Positions 63,869-64,000 of a stretch of DNA of 64,000 nt are shown piece by piece (the stretch's first letter is position 1; each line of letters begins with the position of its first letter). The DNA comes from G963665185 sp963665185. Lineage in GTDB: Bacteria > Desulfobacterota > Desulfovibrionia > Desulfovibrionales > Desulfovibrionaceae. The stretch covers positions 124,001 through 188,000 of the forward strand of contig CAXXPO010000027.1 in assembly GCA_963665185.2 (NCBI GenBank). The letters are read 5' to 3'. A program made the translations under genes and the position numbers. The notes beneath the pieces were generated by a model. It worked only from the letters and a program-made list of their open reading frames with translations, did not search any database and had not been told where the DNA came from.

Positions 63869-63993
63869 CAGACTGCTGACAAAGGCCCGACAGCGGCGTT
63901 GCTTTAAAAAATTCAAACTTTCGCGTATCAGGAACCACGCGTCGCCCTTGAATTTGTCTCCTGCCCTGCTCGCAAACCCTTCTCAACAGCCTG
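63869..63993. repeat. Dispersed palindromic repeat at the right edge
   Basis: Read on the minus strand it begins CAGGCTGTTGAGAAGGG and ends CTTTGTCAGCAGTCTG, with inner arms around ACGCGTGGTTCCTGATACGCG. It matches the copy at 55509. A separate hairpin CGTCCGGCC/GGCCGGACG (63842-63865) lies just before it and after the GGDEF gene. The rest of 63758-64000 holds no gene. Confidence 0.78.
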
Positions 63994-64000
63994 TCAAATT

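Noticed and set aside
1..64000. CRISPR array
   Set aside because: No regularly spaced direct repeats of 23-40 bp were seen; the repeats present are dispersed palindromes.

Overview
The window looks like a chromosome segment of a GC-rich, strictly anaerobic Desulfovibrionaceae-type sulfate reducer (Thermodesulfobacteriota). This is an inference from gene content: an NfnAB/sulfide-dehydrogenase pair, anaerobic nrdG-nrdD behind a cobalamin riboswitch, a DUF4390 plus NtrY-like kinase pair, a PaaK plus tandem-ACT pair, and many c-di-GMP genes. Two tracts, about 9.2-12.3 kb and 35.3-41.1 kb, are visibly more AT-rich and look acquired.

Layout. 1-2.2 kb: znuABC zinc importer (znuA truncated by the window edge). 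2.4-9.1 kb: FapA-like protein, lysozyme-like protein, DUF481 outer-membrane protein, HD-GYP protein, rhodanese/ferritin-like fusion, HAD phosphatase. 9.2-12.3 kb: an AT-rich three-gene operon (pentapeptide-repeat membrane protein, nucleotidyltransferase, small protein) whose third gene is cut by an IS2-like element. 12.7-23 kb: nrdD/nrdG with riboswitch, small exported and hypothetical proteins, nfnBA, a geranylgeranyl-reductase-like flavoprotein. 23.2-29.7 kb: mutM, a ChaN-like lipoprotein, an adenylate-forming ligase, a short unknown gene and a transglutaminase-like protein, all carrying frameshifts. 29.9-35.2 kb: GAF/HD-GYP protein, lipoprotein, OGT-like glycosyltransferase, RNA methylase.

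35.3-41.1 kb is a defence-like island. It has a reverse transcriptase resembling antiviral DRT2, preceded by a structured 330-nt leader with its own near-consensus promoter and followed by an overlapping small gene; then a 3' fragment of tRNA-Ala (an attachment-site remnant); then a RelA/SpoT-like synthetase gene split cleanly by an IS5/IS1182-type element; then an Mrr-type restriction endonuclease. The RT locus is the best candidate for an unusual system: its leader contains a repeated heptamer 75 nt (25 codons) apart in one continuous open frame, so template jumping could in principle give an endless reading frame as known for DRT2.

41.2-64 kb is mostly housekeeping and signalling: NtrY-like kinase, rlmH, rsmG, fabD, argS, SPOR protein, acyl-CoA ligase, a complete siaDABC module, xth, PaaK, ACT protein, amidohydrolase, two glycosyltransferases and a GGDEF protein.

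A family of about 125-bp imperfect palindromes (ends like CAGGCTGTTCAAAAA) sits after many genes, and its ends resemble the terminal inverted repeats of the IS at 38.5 kb. Several genes have single-base frameshifts in G/C runs while keeping their catalytic residues across frames, so base-calling error must be considered before calling them pseudogenes.
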